Shown one piece after another: positions 35,237 to 45,090 of a stretch of 64,000 bases of DNA. The translations under genes and the position numbers were made by a program. Under the pieces are notes generated by a model that saw nothing but the letters and a program-made list of their open reading frames with translations, had not been told where the DNA came from and did no database searches. Source of the DNA: Monodelphis domestica (taxonomy: Eukaryota > Chordata > Mammalia > Didelphimorphia > Didelphidae). The stretch spans positions 125,005,987 through 125,069,986 of the forward strand of contig NC_077231.1 in NCBI RefSeq assembly GCF_027887165.1, in the 5' to 3' direction. Each line of letters starts with the position of its first letter. The stretch's first letter is position 1.

Positions 35237-35896
35237 AATAACCAGAATCTACACACCGAAACCAGCAGCAGTCTTGGTTCTTACCTTTGCTATTTCCCAG
35301 GCAGTATCCAAGCTCTGGATCTGAGACTCTCTCTCTCATTGGCTCTTGTCAACCCCCTTGACATTGCTGCGCAAAATGAGAATAACCCATCCTTTACACA
35401 GAAGGTTCTGATGGAGAAAACAAAACTTTCAAATTCTTCTTTTAGGCTCCATTCAAACAGATTTCCTCTGGCTACATAATTTGCATAGATAATATGGCTA
35501 ATATGGTGTGGTTCTCAACTCATGACATTTACTGCATTCAAGGCACTCTATACAACTGAAATTCAAGTCTCATGACATAAAGATAGATTAGATACATAGA
35601 TACCCAGAGAGATGGATACACAGATAAACACACAGATAGATTCGTGATGGATACATAGAGATGGAGAGAGAGAGAGAGAGAGATGGAGAGAGAGATAGTT
35701 ACCAAATATGTGGGTCATATGCTAAAACATACCACATGCATATTCTACACAACACAGCATAACAACACATATTAAGGAAACATATATTGGTAGTTGGTAC
35801 AGAGAGCATCCTCACACAAACATGCCTATCAACACTATATTCACATTAATGAAACAATGGTTGGATGTCATAACTCTCCCACCACAAGTTCTTCTT
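35237..35896. other. Gene-free; GATA/GAGA-type microsatellite at 35580-35700
   Basis: Tetramer and (GA)n runs near 35660; otherwise nothing seen. Confidence 0.5.
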
Positions 35897-36084
35897 CTTT
35901 TTTTTTTTAAACCCTTACCTTCCGTCTTGGAGTCAATACTGTGTATTGTCTCCAAGGCAGAAGAGTGGTAAGGGCTAGGCAATGGGGGTCAAGTGACTTG
36001 CCCAGGGTCACACAGCTGGGCAGTGTCAGAGGTCAAATTTGAATATAGGACCTCCGGTCTCTAGGCCTGGCACTCAATCCACCA
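35897..36084 (-). repeat. tRNA-headed SINE, head lost
   Basis: Near-consensus tail and core; breaks off at GGCACTCAATCCACC, so the first 20 bases of the head are missing. Confidence 0.92.
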
Positions 36085-36394
36085 AGTTCTTATTCTAAGT
36101 CAGACTAACACTCAGATTTTGAGCAGCTGGATGCACAGGAGATATTTTTATTTCTCCAAATTTGCTTTCACTGGTAAAAAAAAAAGGCTCAGCTTGAGTG
36201 TTATCTCTTACAAGGTTACACCTCCATCATCATTTTATATTTATTTTGTATATCTATAGCTTGTGTTTACTGATCTGTGGACACCTAAGTACCACAAGGG
36301 AGAGATCACCTGTCCAGGACCCTGGAAGACTCATCTTTATTAGTTCAAATGTGACCTCAGTGACCCAGGGTACTTTACCAAACCCTGTTGTCCT

Positions 36395-36472
36395 CAGTTT
36401 ACTCATCTGTAAAATAAGCTGAAGAAGAAATTGGCAAACCACTCCAGTACCTTTGCCAAGAAAAGCACAAAT
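36395..36472 (+). repeat. RTE-tailed SINE, fragment
   Basis: CTCATCTGTAAAATAAGCTG, TTGGCAAACCACTCCAGTAC and CCAAGAAAAGC; interrupted by the next SINE. Confidence 0.7.
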
Positions 36473-36664
36473 GGGGACAGCTGGGTGGCCCAGTGGATTC
36501 AGAGCCAGACCTAGAGATGAGAGGTCCTAGATTCAAATCCAACCTAAGACACTTCCCAGCTGTGTGACCCTGGGCAAGTCACTTACCCCCCACTGCCTAG
36601 CCCTTACCACTCTTCTGCCTTGGAATCAATACACAGTATTGATTCTAAGATGGAAGGTAAGGGT
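36473..36664 (+). repeat. tRNA-headed SINE
   Basis: Complete to GATGGAAGGTAAGGG; the A tail is replaced directly by the LTR start. Confidence 0.92.
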
Positions 36665-37096
36665 TGTCAACATGGAATCTAGGAACCCCAAACTTGTGGC
36701 CTACAGGGATCTGATGAACCCCAAGTTTCAGGACTAACTTATAGGTTGGACACCCCAAATCTTGTCCTTGTTCCCTGTTCCCATGGGAATCTACCCTGTA
36801 GGGAATCCCAGACTAACAGTTTCAGACTGAGTGGGAGACCCTCAGGGGAATGACAATACAGTTCAGGTGGGATTTGGGGCAAGATGAAGGTAGATCCTAA
36901 CCTCAAAAGGAGGGTGTTATATACTGGGAAAGGCTTCTGGAGACAAAAGAGCTACTTGACTTCCGGATGGGGTCTACCTCACCTGAAGTGGATGTCACCT
37001 TCCCTTAAGGGGAAACCTCTCCGGTGACAAGGTCAAAACCTGGAGTTTCTACCCTCAAACTAAATAAACTGGGGACTTCTAGATTTCCATGTTGAC
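36665..37096 (+). mobile_element. LTR-like element with 17-bp inverted ends
   Basis: Starts TGTCAACATGGAATCTAG and ends CTAGATTTCCATGTTGAC. AAATAAACTGG is about 25 bp from the end, and TTATATACTGG is internal. The same start occurs at 61062. Confidence 0.6.
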
Positions 37097-37272
37097 CGGT
37101 CTTAGCTCCCACCTGAAGTGGACTGTCATTCCCCTGAGGGTCTCCCACTCAGTCTGAAACTGCTAGTCTGGGATTCCCTTCAGGGTAGATTCCCATGGGA
37201 ACAGGGAACAAGGACAAGTTTTGGGGTCTCCAACCTATAATCTAGTCCTGAAACCTGGGGTTCATTAGACCA
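37097..37272 (-). mobile_element. Inverted partial copy of the preceding LTR
   Basis: 37108-37270 is the reverse complement of 36710-36871 at roughly 93%, with a 236-bp spacer. Confidence 0.8.
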
Positions 37273-37289
37273 ACTGAACAACAGCCTTT

Positions 37290-37432
37290 TATTTCTCTCA
37301 GACCCTCATTCATAGAATGCAAGTTCAGTGAAGGCAGACATTGTCCCAGTTTTGAATCTGAATCCCCAGAGCCTACCACTGTGCCAGGTGTATGCACCAT
37401 AAGCACTTACTAAACGTTTATGGATTGGCAGC
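37290..37432 (+). repeat. L2-type 3' fragment
   Basis: TGCAAGTTCAGTGAAGGCAG, CAGAGCCTACCACTGTGCC and GCACTTACTAAACGTTTATGG. Confidence 0.7.
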
Positions 37433-39478
37433 CAAGAAAAATAAGCCAGGGGCTGGGGAGTGGAGGAGAGAGTGATTTAAAGAAAAATGAATGCACTGGA
37501 CTTCCCAAACTGGAAAAAGGAGGGTGAATTGGAAGAGGTATCCTTCTCCACTTTGCCAAAAAGGGGAGCTAAGATGTGGAGAATTGTAGGATTCAGGTCA
37601 CTCCAGCAGACAGTTGGGGAGGCAGGGAAAAATTCAAGAAGAGACAGAGGACTAAAAGAGCAGAAGTGAGGAAAGCACAAGGAAGAAAGTGGGGAAAGAA
37701 TGGATCCAGATCCAGAAGAAAGCAGAGGCAAAAGTTAGCCTTGGAGTGGGTGCAGATGGAAAAGGGTCCCTGGGGTTAACCTGCAGTCTCAGACTCCACC
37801 CATTCTGCCCCTGCTTCCCACCCCACCCCCACAGCCCTCCCCTAGACCCTCTTAACCAAGCTCAAGAGTGGTCTTTGCTCATTCAGGAGGCTCCGCTACC
37901 AGATCTAATGCCCCATAACCTAGCTGCAAACTTTAGGAGTTTTAGGAGTTCCCAGCAGAAGTCAGAGGATTTATTTTTTAGACGTTCATTACAAACTTAA
38001 ATCCTGGGATTGGAGCGTCCCAAAACGTTTCCGATGCATGCTACCTCCGAGAAGTATTGCTGCTGCACTGGACTGCCCAGATATGTATTTGCCAAGCAAA
38101 GCAAAGCAAAGCAAAGCAAATGCTCCCAGCACAGTACAGGGGAAGGTGGAAAACAAGACCAAAAAGAAGTTCCGGTCAACCAGAATCTTCAAGTCTAGCT
38201 ATAATACACATCCCTGGGTCACAAGTCCATAAGGAATTTGCAAAACAAAGTAGCACTATGTGAGGTCAGAGGAGGAAGGTCAGGTGGAGGACTTATGGGG
38301 AGAGGGGGAGGAAAGGTAGCTTAATGAATGGGTAGGAATTCTGTGAAAGTGGCGGTGGAATGGGGGTGGAGAAGAGCTGGACCTGGAATTATAAGAGCTC
38401 CGGCACTTTTGAGGGTTAGAAAGCAATTGTTTGGGTTTTTTTTTTCTTTCTGGAATGTGGGGAGGAATACTGGGGAGCAACATGAGACTCAAGAGTGACA
38501 CCAGTCTGGACTTTCTCTGCTGGTCAATTGGAAGCCATTGGACATTTTTCCACAGAGTGATTGACCAGATCCCTGAAAAAGATTATTTTGCTATCTGTAT
38601 AAATATTGGGTTGGAGGGAGGAAAAGTCCTAAGATCCAAATTGCTGGGTTTAGCATCTAAGCACTTTGTCACTCAGCGGAAGCCCAGGTTTCCAGGTTTG
38701 TTGCTAAGTAATTGGAAAACAGGGGCGGAGCCCTAGAGGGCTGAACTTGGAACCTGAAAGACATGGGTTCAAATCCAAAAAATAAAAATAAGGATAGCAC
38801 CTATCTCACCAGGTCCCAGTGAACATTAAATGATGGAAAGCCCTTTGAAAAGTAATACATTAAATAGATAATAGCCATTATTGTTAATGCACACACTTTT
38901 CCCAATGAAACTGGCCTGCTTTCTGTTCTTTGAACATAATAGTCTCTGTCTAATCTCCATGTAATGCAAAGACTATTCCTGGGTGCCTAGAAAATTCGCC
39001 CCCTCAAAACCGACCCCTTAGGGGATCCAGGCTAGTTCATGCCAACCTAGAGGTCTCCCCACGGGAAAAAAAATCTTTGTATTTATTCTGCATACCTTGT
39101 GTGTTTGTTGTCTCCTGAAAGGTTCAGTCCTAAGAGAATCCAAGTTCCCAGAGGTCATCAGCTGTTAGGTGGTTTTTCCCATTTCTCCAGAGTTTAACCC
39201 AATACCTAGCACTTAAGATGTTCTTCAAATGCTTATGAAGAAATTCTCCATTGTGCACATGAGGGGGTTATGGCACAGATGTAACAAGCAATTTGATCTG
39301 GTTTTTCTGCCACTCTGTGCCAGTAAGTGCTGCGGAGCAAATGAGTAGAAAAATGAAGATGGTTGAAGGGAAAAGGAAGAAATAAAAGTGGTACAGGATA
39401 AGGGAGGTGCTTAAGGCCAGTTTAGTCCCTAAATTGTTTGTCCTACAAGATGTCAGGGTAAAAATTCAAAAGGAATTG
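37433..39478. other. Distal 5' flank of NANOG
   Basis: No exon found. (AAAGC)n pentamer at 38094-38120; MIR-like pieces at 38745-38890 and 39130-39240. Overlapping short ORFs at 37.5-38.5 kb on both strands lack motifs. Confidence 0.45.
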
Positions 39479-39596
39479 ACATGGGATAGTTGGGTAGCTC
39501 AAAGGATTGAAAGCCATGTCCAGAGAGGTACTGGGTTCAAACTGAACTTCAGACACTCCCTTGATGTGTGATTCAGAGCAAGTTATTGAATCCCAA
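39479..39596 (+). repeat. tRNA-headed SINE, 5' half
   Basis: Head and B box only (GATAGTTGGGTAGCTCAAAG to TTGAATCCC); breaks off just before the GGAA tract. Confidence 0.85.
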
Positions 39597-39626
39597 TATA
39601 TATGAGTATATATGAGATATGAGAGA

Positions 39627-39786
39627 GAAGGAAGGAAGGAAGGAAGGAAGGAAGGAAGGAAGGAAGGAAGGAAGGAAGGAAGGAAGGAAGGAAGGAAGGA
39701 AGGAAGGAAGGAAGGAAGGAAGGAAGGAAGGAAGGAAGGAAGGAAGGAAGGAAGGAAGGAAGGAAGGAAGGAAGGAAGGAAGGAAG
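39627..39786. repeat. Pure GGAA microsatellite, about 40 units
   Basis: 160 bp of uninterrupted GAAG repeats ending 363 bp before the NANOG TATA box. Lys/Glu/Gly and Pro/Ser/Phe/Leu ORFs across it are artefacts. Confidence 0.98.
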
Positions 39787-40074
39787 AATTGATAGTTTGT
39801 GACTTTTTTGTTTCAAATTGGGAGCTTTTTGTTCTCTTTTAATTTACCTTTAACCAGGATTGTTTCTATTCACACCTTTCAGTCTAAGAGTTTTGGGGGA
39901 GGGAAGAGGCCAGAAGATCTATAGGCGGTGATAGAGCAGAAAAGTGGAATTTGAGGAAAAGAGAAGCCTTTCTAAATTTCTAAGTCTTCCGGTCCTAGGT
40001 TCCCAGGGACCTTACTCCTACAGCTTCATTCCCACCAACCTAAAAAGTGTCGGCCTCTGACCCCACCTTTTCTA

Positions 40075-40079
40075 CCAAT
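40075..40079 (+). promoter_or_regulatory. NANOG: CCAAT box upstream of NANOG
   Basis: CCAAT in TCTACCAATCGCCC, 71 bp upstream of the TATA box, a typical position for NF-Y binding. A single short motif, so support is from position only. Confidence 0.4.
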
Positions 40080-40089
40080 CGCCCGTTTA

Positions 40090-40103
40090 TTTTCATGATA
40101 ATG
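40090..40103 (+). promoter_or_regulatory. NANOG: OCT4-SOX2-like composite element of the NANOG promoter
   Basis: TTTTCATGATAATG matches 11 of 14 positions of the composite site known from mouse and human NANOG promoters (TTTGCATTACAATG) in the same orientation. It is followed by G as in the eutherian site and lies about 50 bp upstream of the TATA box. The octamer half has one G-to-T change and the SOX half one C-to-T change, so affinity is uncertain. Confidence 0.5.
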
Positions 40104-40149
40104 GCCTTGGGGAGCCCAGCGGGCAGGATTTAGCCTGTGGGGGCAGGGA

Positions 40150-40156
40150 TATAAAG
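40150..40156 (+). promoter_or_regulatory. NANOG: TATA box of NANOG
   Basis: TATAAAG in GGGATATAAAGAGGC, 207 bp before the start codon. Initiation would be expected near 40180, giving a 5' UTR of about 175 nt. No other TATA-like motif is as well placed. Confidence 0.6.
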
Positions 40157-40356
40157 AGGCCTCTCCACGGCTGGGAGTTCACACCCTCTCGTTTAGCCTA
40201 GGGTTCCTAGGTCCCCAAAATCTTTTGTCATTTTCCAGTCTCTTCCAGTTTTTAACCCAAAGACTTCCTTCTGTGTAGAGCATTTTCTACTTTGTCCACC
40301 TTACTTACTTCCACTGCCCAGGTCGGACAGCTTCCTTCCAGCATCTCCTCTAAAAC

Positions 40357-40525
40357 ATGAGCTCCTGCTCTCACTCTCAGCAATGCCAGTCTTGCCGGCC
40401 CAAAGGTGATGCCAGCCGCCCTTACTACACTTGGATCTCCGCGTCCCAGCCAGAGTCACTTACTTCCCCAAGCCGTTACTCTAATTGCCACATACAAAGT
40501 CCGGGAAAGGTCCAGCCAAACACAG
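40357..40525 (+). other. NANOG: NANOG coding exon 1
   Basis: Encodes residues 1-56 and the first base of codon 57, ending ACACAG before donor GTGAGC at 40526. The peptide (MSSCSHSQQCQSCRPKG at the start) has little similarity to the eutherian N-terminus and carries four cysteines. Start ATG is preceded by AAAAC, a moderate Kozak context (A at -3 relative to the ATG is read as AACATGA). Intron 1 is 2098 bp (40526-42623). Confidence 0.88.
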
Positions 40526-43500
40526 GTGAGCTCCCTCTCCCAAGGGCCCCAGCCCCAACCCCGGCAGCCTAAGTTCTTTTGCCCTAGGACAAGGACAAAA
40601 TACATGGCTTCCCTTTCCTTTATCCCTCCCTTTGGAGAATGATTTCAACCCAAGGAGTAGGAGTAGAATCTCCCTTCTCTCCCCGTGTGAAGAATTAGAT
40701 GGGATCTCAAGTTACTTTCTGCAGTGACAAGGTCTCAACTTCTGTATGGGTGGCCTCTTTATCTGAGGGCTGGTGCTTGTAGAGATCCTGGGTTCTAGCA
40801 TCAAGCTAGATAGAGGCACAACCTGATATGCTTTTGGGGCATGTCTTTCGGCTCCGGTTAGTGTGGTATGGAATACAATCAATACTCGGAAGTAGGCATT
40901 TCTTTTTCTTTGTATTTGACACCTAGTGCAGCACTATGCTTGCTTGACTGAAAAAGGAGCTGAAAAGAATCCCTATTGATTTGGATGACAAGGAGGGAGG
41001 AAATAAGGCCTCCTTTTACCAATAATCTGTTTCCATTCATTTGCTCTACTTATGATTATTTCTCTTTGGGCTGGTCAAGCTGGCTCCAGTTTAAGTGGGG
41101 GGAGAGAAAGAAGGCAACTAGCATTTATTAAGCACCTAATATGTACCAGGTGCTGGGCTAAGCGCAAAGAACTGGAACTGGTGGGTGCCACCTTCCCCTC
41201 TCCCCCCCTCCCCAAATGCTATAACGATCATTTTCCCAATCACCTTGGGAATCAGATAGAGCTAATATCTTTCTAACAATTTTCTCCGGTGTTTGAGTGT
41301 TGTTCTTTCTCATTTCATATATTAGTCACATATAAATTCAGTAAGACTTTAAAAACTCTTTACTTTGAGACGAATTTAGTTGCTTAGGATGGACCTTACA
41401 GGTCATCTTGGTCACCATCCCCTATTTTACCCCGAAGGACACTGAAGGTAATATAGTGCCATGACTTGCTCAGTTACACAGGCAGTAAATAAGTGGCATA
41501 GTCCATGCCTGAGGATTCCAGAGGCAGCCCCTTTTTCATTACACCATGCCACATTGTTTATTGTAATGAGAATGCTACTATTTAGTAAGACATGGAAAGA
41601 TCTACAAGAAATTATGAACTTGAGAACATCATATACACTAACAGAAATACTGTTTGAAGAATGACTGTGTCCATCTCCAGAGAAAGAACTGCTAAATAGA
41701 AACATGCATGATATGATTTGATGTATACATTGGGGGGGGGGGCTAGGAAGGGTTATTAGATGATATTCTTGGATGTAGCTGTTTAAGTTTTCCTTAGGTC
41801 TACTAGCAAGAGGTAAGAAGTGGTGCAGCCCCCAAAAATCTGATTAACTATCCCTAAATAGGAAGGACAATGCAAGGAAACTGAGAAATCCTGGACCTGT
41901 TCAAATTAGGATAGTAAGGTGTGTGAAAAGCTGTTCTTGGAGTCAGGAAGAATAGACTCAAGATCTGCTTTTAACCCGAGTCACTTGGGGGGGGGGGGGA
42001 GGAAAAGAAAATGATCTATGTCTTTAACGAATAATGCTTGGAAATGATCAAATAAAATATATTTAACCCGAGTCACTTAACTCCAATTGCCCAAGTTGCC
42101 TCTCAGTAAGAGACTCTAATTTGGAAATGGTATGAGTCCACTGTGGTTGAGAAATGACTTCCCACTGAAAGTTACAAGGTCTGACGCAGATTTAAGTCCG
42201 GTAGTAACTCATTAATGGCCAAAGACTGTCAAAGAGCTGGGATAGAGCGAAAGAAAAATTCTCTTTGGGGAGAAGTAGTAAGAGGTTTGTTGGAGGAAGA
42301 ATTTGGGAACTTTGCTTGGGGGGGATTTGATCCAAGCTATCCAAAGATTAAATGGAATCGTGTTATCTGATAGAAAAATAAAATTTGAGGCTTGTTATGC
42401 ATTCCACTTGTTCCTGCAACAACTTCAAGTTATTAAACCATATTTATCTAGGATTTTTAAGAAGAGTTTAAAAATAAATTTTATTCATTCTTTGAAGATT
42501 AGTTTAATTGTGAGTGATGAATATTTTAAAAAGTGTATAAGATATAATGATATTGTATTATGTATAAGATATAATAATTTCTGTCAGTGACAAATTCCGG
42601 TTTTGCTTTCTCTCACCATTCAGCAATTTCTCCTGCTCCTTCATCCATGGATAAATGTATTCAAGACACTCCTGATTCTGCCACTAGCCCTACTTCAAAT
42701 AGCCTTTCCTCCCAGAACAAGCCTAAGACCCATCAGGGAAAAGATCAAAGCCCCATCAAAAAACCTAAGATGAGAACAGTGTTCTCTCAGGCTCAACTGA
42801 ATGTACTCAACAGCAGATTTGTAGAGCAGAAATACCTAAGCCCACAGCAGATCCGAAATGTGGCTGAGAATTTGAACCTTACTTACAAACAGGTAAGTCT
42901 TGGAGGAAATAGTGGGATAGATCAGTCAATCAAGAGGCATCTCCTGTGGGCCAGGCACTATGCTGAGCTTAGTTGGGGATACAGAGGCAAAAGACAAACT
43001 CCCAGCTTTCAAGAACTTCACAAGAATTGGAGGACATGACACACAGAAATATGCAGAGATAATAAATTGGGGAAAGACATTAGCTTAAGGGGAATGAAAA
43101 CAGTTAAGCTTTAGAGTCAGGAAATAAATGGATGAAGGTCCAGCTTTGCATCCATGGACTATAGATATTTCCTGAAAATATTTCCTGTTCCATTCAAATC
43201 TAATGTAATGTACTGTTAGAGGAAGCTACCAGAATTTTTTTATTTCAAGAAAATAATACTTGCCTCTCCTTTATTTAGGTCAAGACCTGGTTTCAGAACC
43301 AGAGAATGAAATCAAAGAGATGGCAGAAAGATACCATGTGGACAAAGAACGGCAACCGTAATGTTCAGGTAATGGGGGGATGGGGGGGACCTTGTCCCTT
43401 TAGCATGTTGTTTTTTGGGGCTCCTACCATTTATTGCCTATTCATGATGGTGCCCACATGAACCCAAATACTGTTAAAATGTTTTATTGGGGGTAGCTGG

Positions 43501-44425
43501 TGGACTGAAAGCCAGGCCTAGAGATTCTGGGTTCAAAAAAAAAGTCCTGGGTTCAAATTTGGCCTCAGACACTTCCCAGCTGTGTGACCCTGGGCAAGTC
43601 ACTTAACCCCCACTGCCTACCCCTTACCGCTCTTCTGCCTTGGAACCAATACACAGTATTGATTCCAAGATAAAAGGTAAGGTTTTAAAATAAATAAATA
43701 AAATAAAATGTTTTACTGATGATTGTAAATGTACTTGTACACACAACTTGTGTGATTTCTCTGTCTCTCTTGTCACCCTCTCTCCTCTTTCCCTTCCTCC
43801 CTTCCCCACCTTCCTTTGATGGAAAATAAAGGGTATGTTAAAAGCTAAAGTTTTAATAATAGCTGAGGACACCTTTCTTCTGTACCTGTAACACCTTTTG
43901 CAGTGTTATATACTTATTAATTCTCTTGTTTCTTGGGTATTGATCAATGTTCTGAAATCAAAGTATTATTTCATAAGGATCCAAAGATATTTCACAATTA
44001 AATTCATCTCCTTCTTCTTTCAGAATGGATCAGCTCTTGGGGAGTACATAAGTCTCTACTCTCCATTTCACCAGGACTATATGGTTAGTTCTTCTGGAAC
44101 TCTTCCAGTATGGAGCAACCAGACTTGGAATAATCAGTTCCAGAATAGTGGTGAGGGCTCCTATCAGCATCAGATATTTCAGCACTCTTACCCTGCCAGT
44201 GACTTGGGGGCTACCTTTGGAAATAACACTGGTGGGGCTTATTCCATGAAATCACAGACTTCTTTGAGTTTTAATACTCCCTACCCCATGGAATATCTCC
44301 CAAGCTACTCCATGAACATGCAGCTGACCCACAGCAAGTCAGAAGAGGACTATGATTATCGGCAGGCCAGTGATGCTCAAACGCAATTCTTAGATCCCAG
44401 TGTGGTACCTGTATTCCAGTCATAA
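40357..44425 (+). CDS. NANOG: NANOG homeobox transcription factor, four exons, intact
   Basis: Homeodomain transcription factor of the pluripotency network; in mammals it acts in the nucleus of epiblast and germ cells with OCT4 and SOX2. CDS = 40357-40525, 42624-42892, 43279-43368, 44024-44425 (169+269+90+402 nt, 309 residues plus TAA; human NANOG is 305). Junction phases agree and no stop interrupts the frame. Residues about 57-102 form a Ser/Pro/Thr-rich N-terminal region containing SPAPSSMD and QDTPDSATSP, matching the eutherian SPLPSSMD and QDSPDSSTSP. The homeodomain is about 103-162 (KPKMRTVFS to KSKRWQ), with the NANOG-specific helix YKQVKTWFQNQRMK. Downstream are VWSNQTWNNQ (short tryptophan segment), PASDLGA and YSMNMQ, all counterparts of eutherian NANOG. 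The tail after YSMNMQ is about 33 residues against 4 in human. Introns rule out a retrocopy. The ATG chosen is the first in frame after the TATA box. The homeodomain and exon structure make the identity near certain; the far N-terminus is the least conserved part. Confidence 0.97.
40526..42623 (+). other. NANOG intron 1 content
   Basis: Holds an L2/MIR-type 3' piece at about 41108-41180 (AGCATTTATTAAGCACCTA), a decayed L1 3' end at about 41590-41745 and G runs at 41731-41742 and 41987-41998. No further exon is seen; the longest ORFs here lack plausible splice sites joined to the NANOG frame. Confidence 0.55.
42624..42892 (+). other. NANOG: NANOG coding exon 2 (N-terminal domain and homeodomain helices 1-2)
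   Basis: Acceptor TCACCATTCAG precedes 42624; donor CAG/GTAAGTC follows 42892. The exon supplies two bases of codon 57 and residues to 146, ending LTYKQ in the middle of the homeodomain. This is the same split position as in eutherian NANOG, where the exon ends at YKQ. Intron 2 is only 386 bp. Confidence 0.96.
42905..43060 (+). repeat. L2-type fragment in NANOG intron 2
   Basis: GGCCAGGCACTATGCTGAGC followed by GATACAGAGGCAAAAG and AGCTTTCAAGAACTTCACA is the pattern of an L2 3' region. It starts about 12 bp after the exon 2 donor, so it fills nearly half of the short intron. Confidence 0.6.
43279..43368 (+). other. NANOG: NANOG coding exon 3 (homeodomain recognition helix)
   Basis: Acceptor CCTTTATTTAG, donor CAG/GTAATG. 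Thirty codons beginning VKTWFQNQRMKSKRWQKD; the human exon has 29. It carries the DNA-recognition helix (W, F, N and R at the invariant WFQNQR positions) and the basic stretch that follows. Intron 3 is 655 bp and holds a SINE. Confidence 0.97.
43487..43690 (+). repeat. tRNA-headed marsupial SINE in NANOG intron 3
   Basis: Sense copy with a small internal duplication in the B-box area (GGGTTCAAA appears twice, separated by an A run). Flanks repeat TAAAATGTTTTA, a target-site duplication, so it inserted after the intron was in place. Confidence 0.9.
44024..44425 (+). other. NANOG: NANOG coding exon 4 (transactivation region) to stop codon
   Basis: Polypyrimidine acceptor CTTCTTCTTTCAG. Encodes 133 residues, then TAA at 44423. 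Contains SLYSPFHQDYM (counterpart of SLYSSYHQG), one short tryptophan unit (VWSNQTWNNQF), a Ser/Asn/Gly/Tyr-rich low-charge stretch, PYPMEYLPSYSMNMQ (counterpart of the eutherian C-terminus) and an extra acidic, Tyr-containing tail (SEEDYDYRQASD ... VVPVFQS). Confidence 0.95.
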
Positions 44426-45090
44426 TCTGGGCAGTTAATTTTTCCTCCTAGAAAAAGTACTCTTTCCAGGGCTCCTTATCACTGGTTTCTTTCCCCTCCT
44501 TTTTATTGTCTTTGTTATGTGATTGTTGTGGTTGCTTGGTTTATATGAGTGACAGATGTCTTTCTTACATACAAGTAGAGGGTCTCTATCCTCTGTTTTT
44601 CTGGCTGGCTCCAGGTTTAAGCAAGGTTGGACTATATAGAAAGTCCATAAATTTCAGAATCCTGGTCTAAGTGACAGGATGAAACCCCACATCACTGGGG
44701 GAAGAAAGGTATTAAAGAAATGTAATGGGAAAGGACTTGTTGGGATTTCAATGGCTTTGTGTTTTGTTTTGTTTTTTAACTTAGGGTTTTGGTGAAATAT
44801 TATGGATACAGTAAATTAAAGCTAGTTATCTTTCTGGATTTTTAACCTTAATATATTCCTTTAATAGAAACATAAAGAAGTTCGTGCTAGTGTTTTCCCT
44901 CTGAGATTATTCCCCAATTTATCCCTTATATGTTATCTGTCTGTACTTAATTGGTTGCATGTTCTGTCTCCTGTTAGATTGTAAGCTCACTTGAGAGCAG
45001 AACTGTCTTTTGCTTTTCTTTGTACTTACAGTGCTTGGCACAGTGCCTGGTAATATATCCTAGGCTCCTTAATAAATACTTGCTCACTTC
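44426..45090 (+). other. NANOG: Probable NANOG 3' UTR
   Basis: Non-coding sequence after the stop. Two poly(A) signal candidates are ATTAAA at 44815-44820 and AATAAA at 45071-45076. The stretch 44970-45090 (TTAGATTGTAAGCTCACTTG to CTTAATAAATACTTG) is an L2-type 3' end, so the distal signal would be transposon-derived. The true end cannot be chosen by reading. Confidence 0.5.

Noticed and set aside
39583..39842. ORFs across the GGAA tract
   Set aside because: Microsatellite translation on both strands.
42587..43039. 150-codon ORF through NANOG exon 2 into intron 2
   Set aside because: It only reads past the CAG/GTAAGTC donor into L2-derived sequence; splicing to VKTWFQNQ restores the homeodomain.
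40357..44425. NANOG retropseudogene
   Set aside because: Three introns with proper splice sites and no disabling change; eutherian NANOG pseudogenes are mostly intronless.
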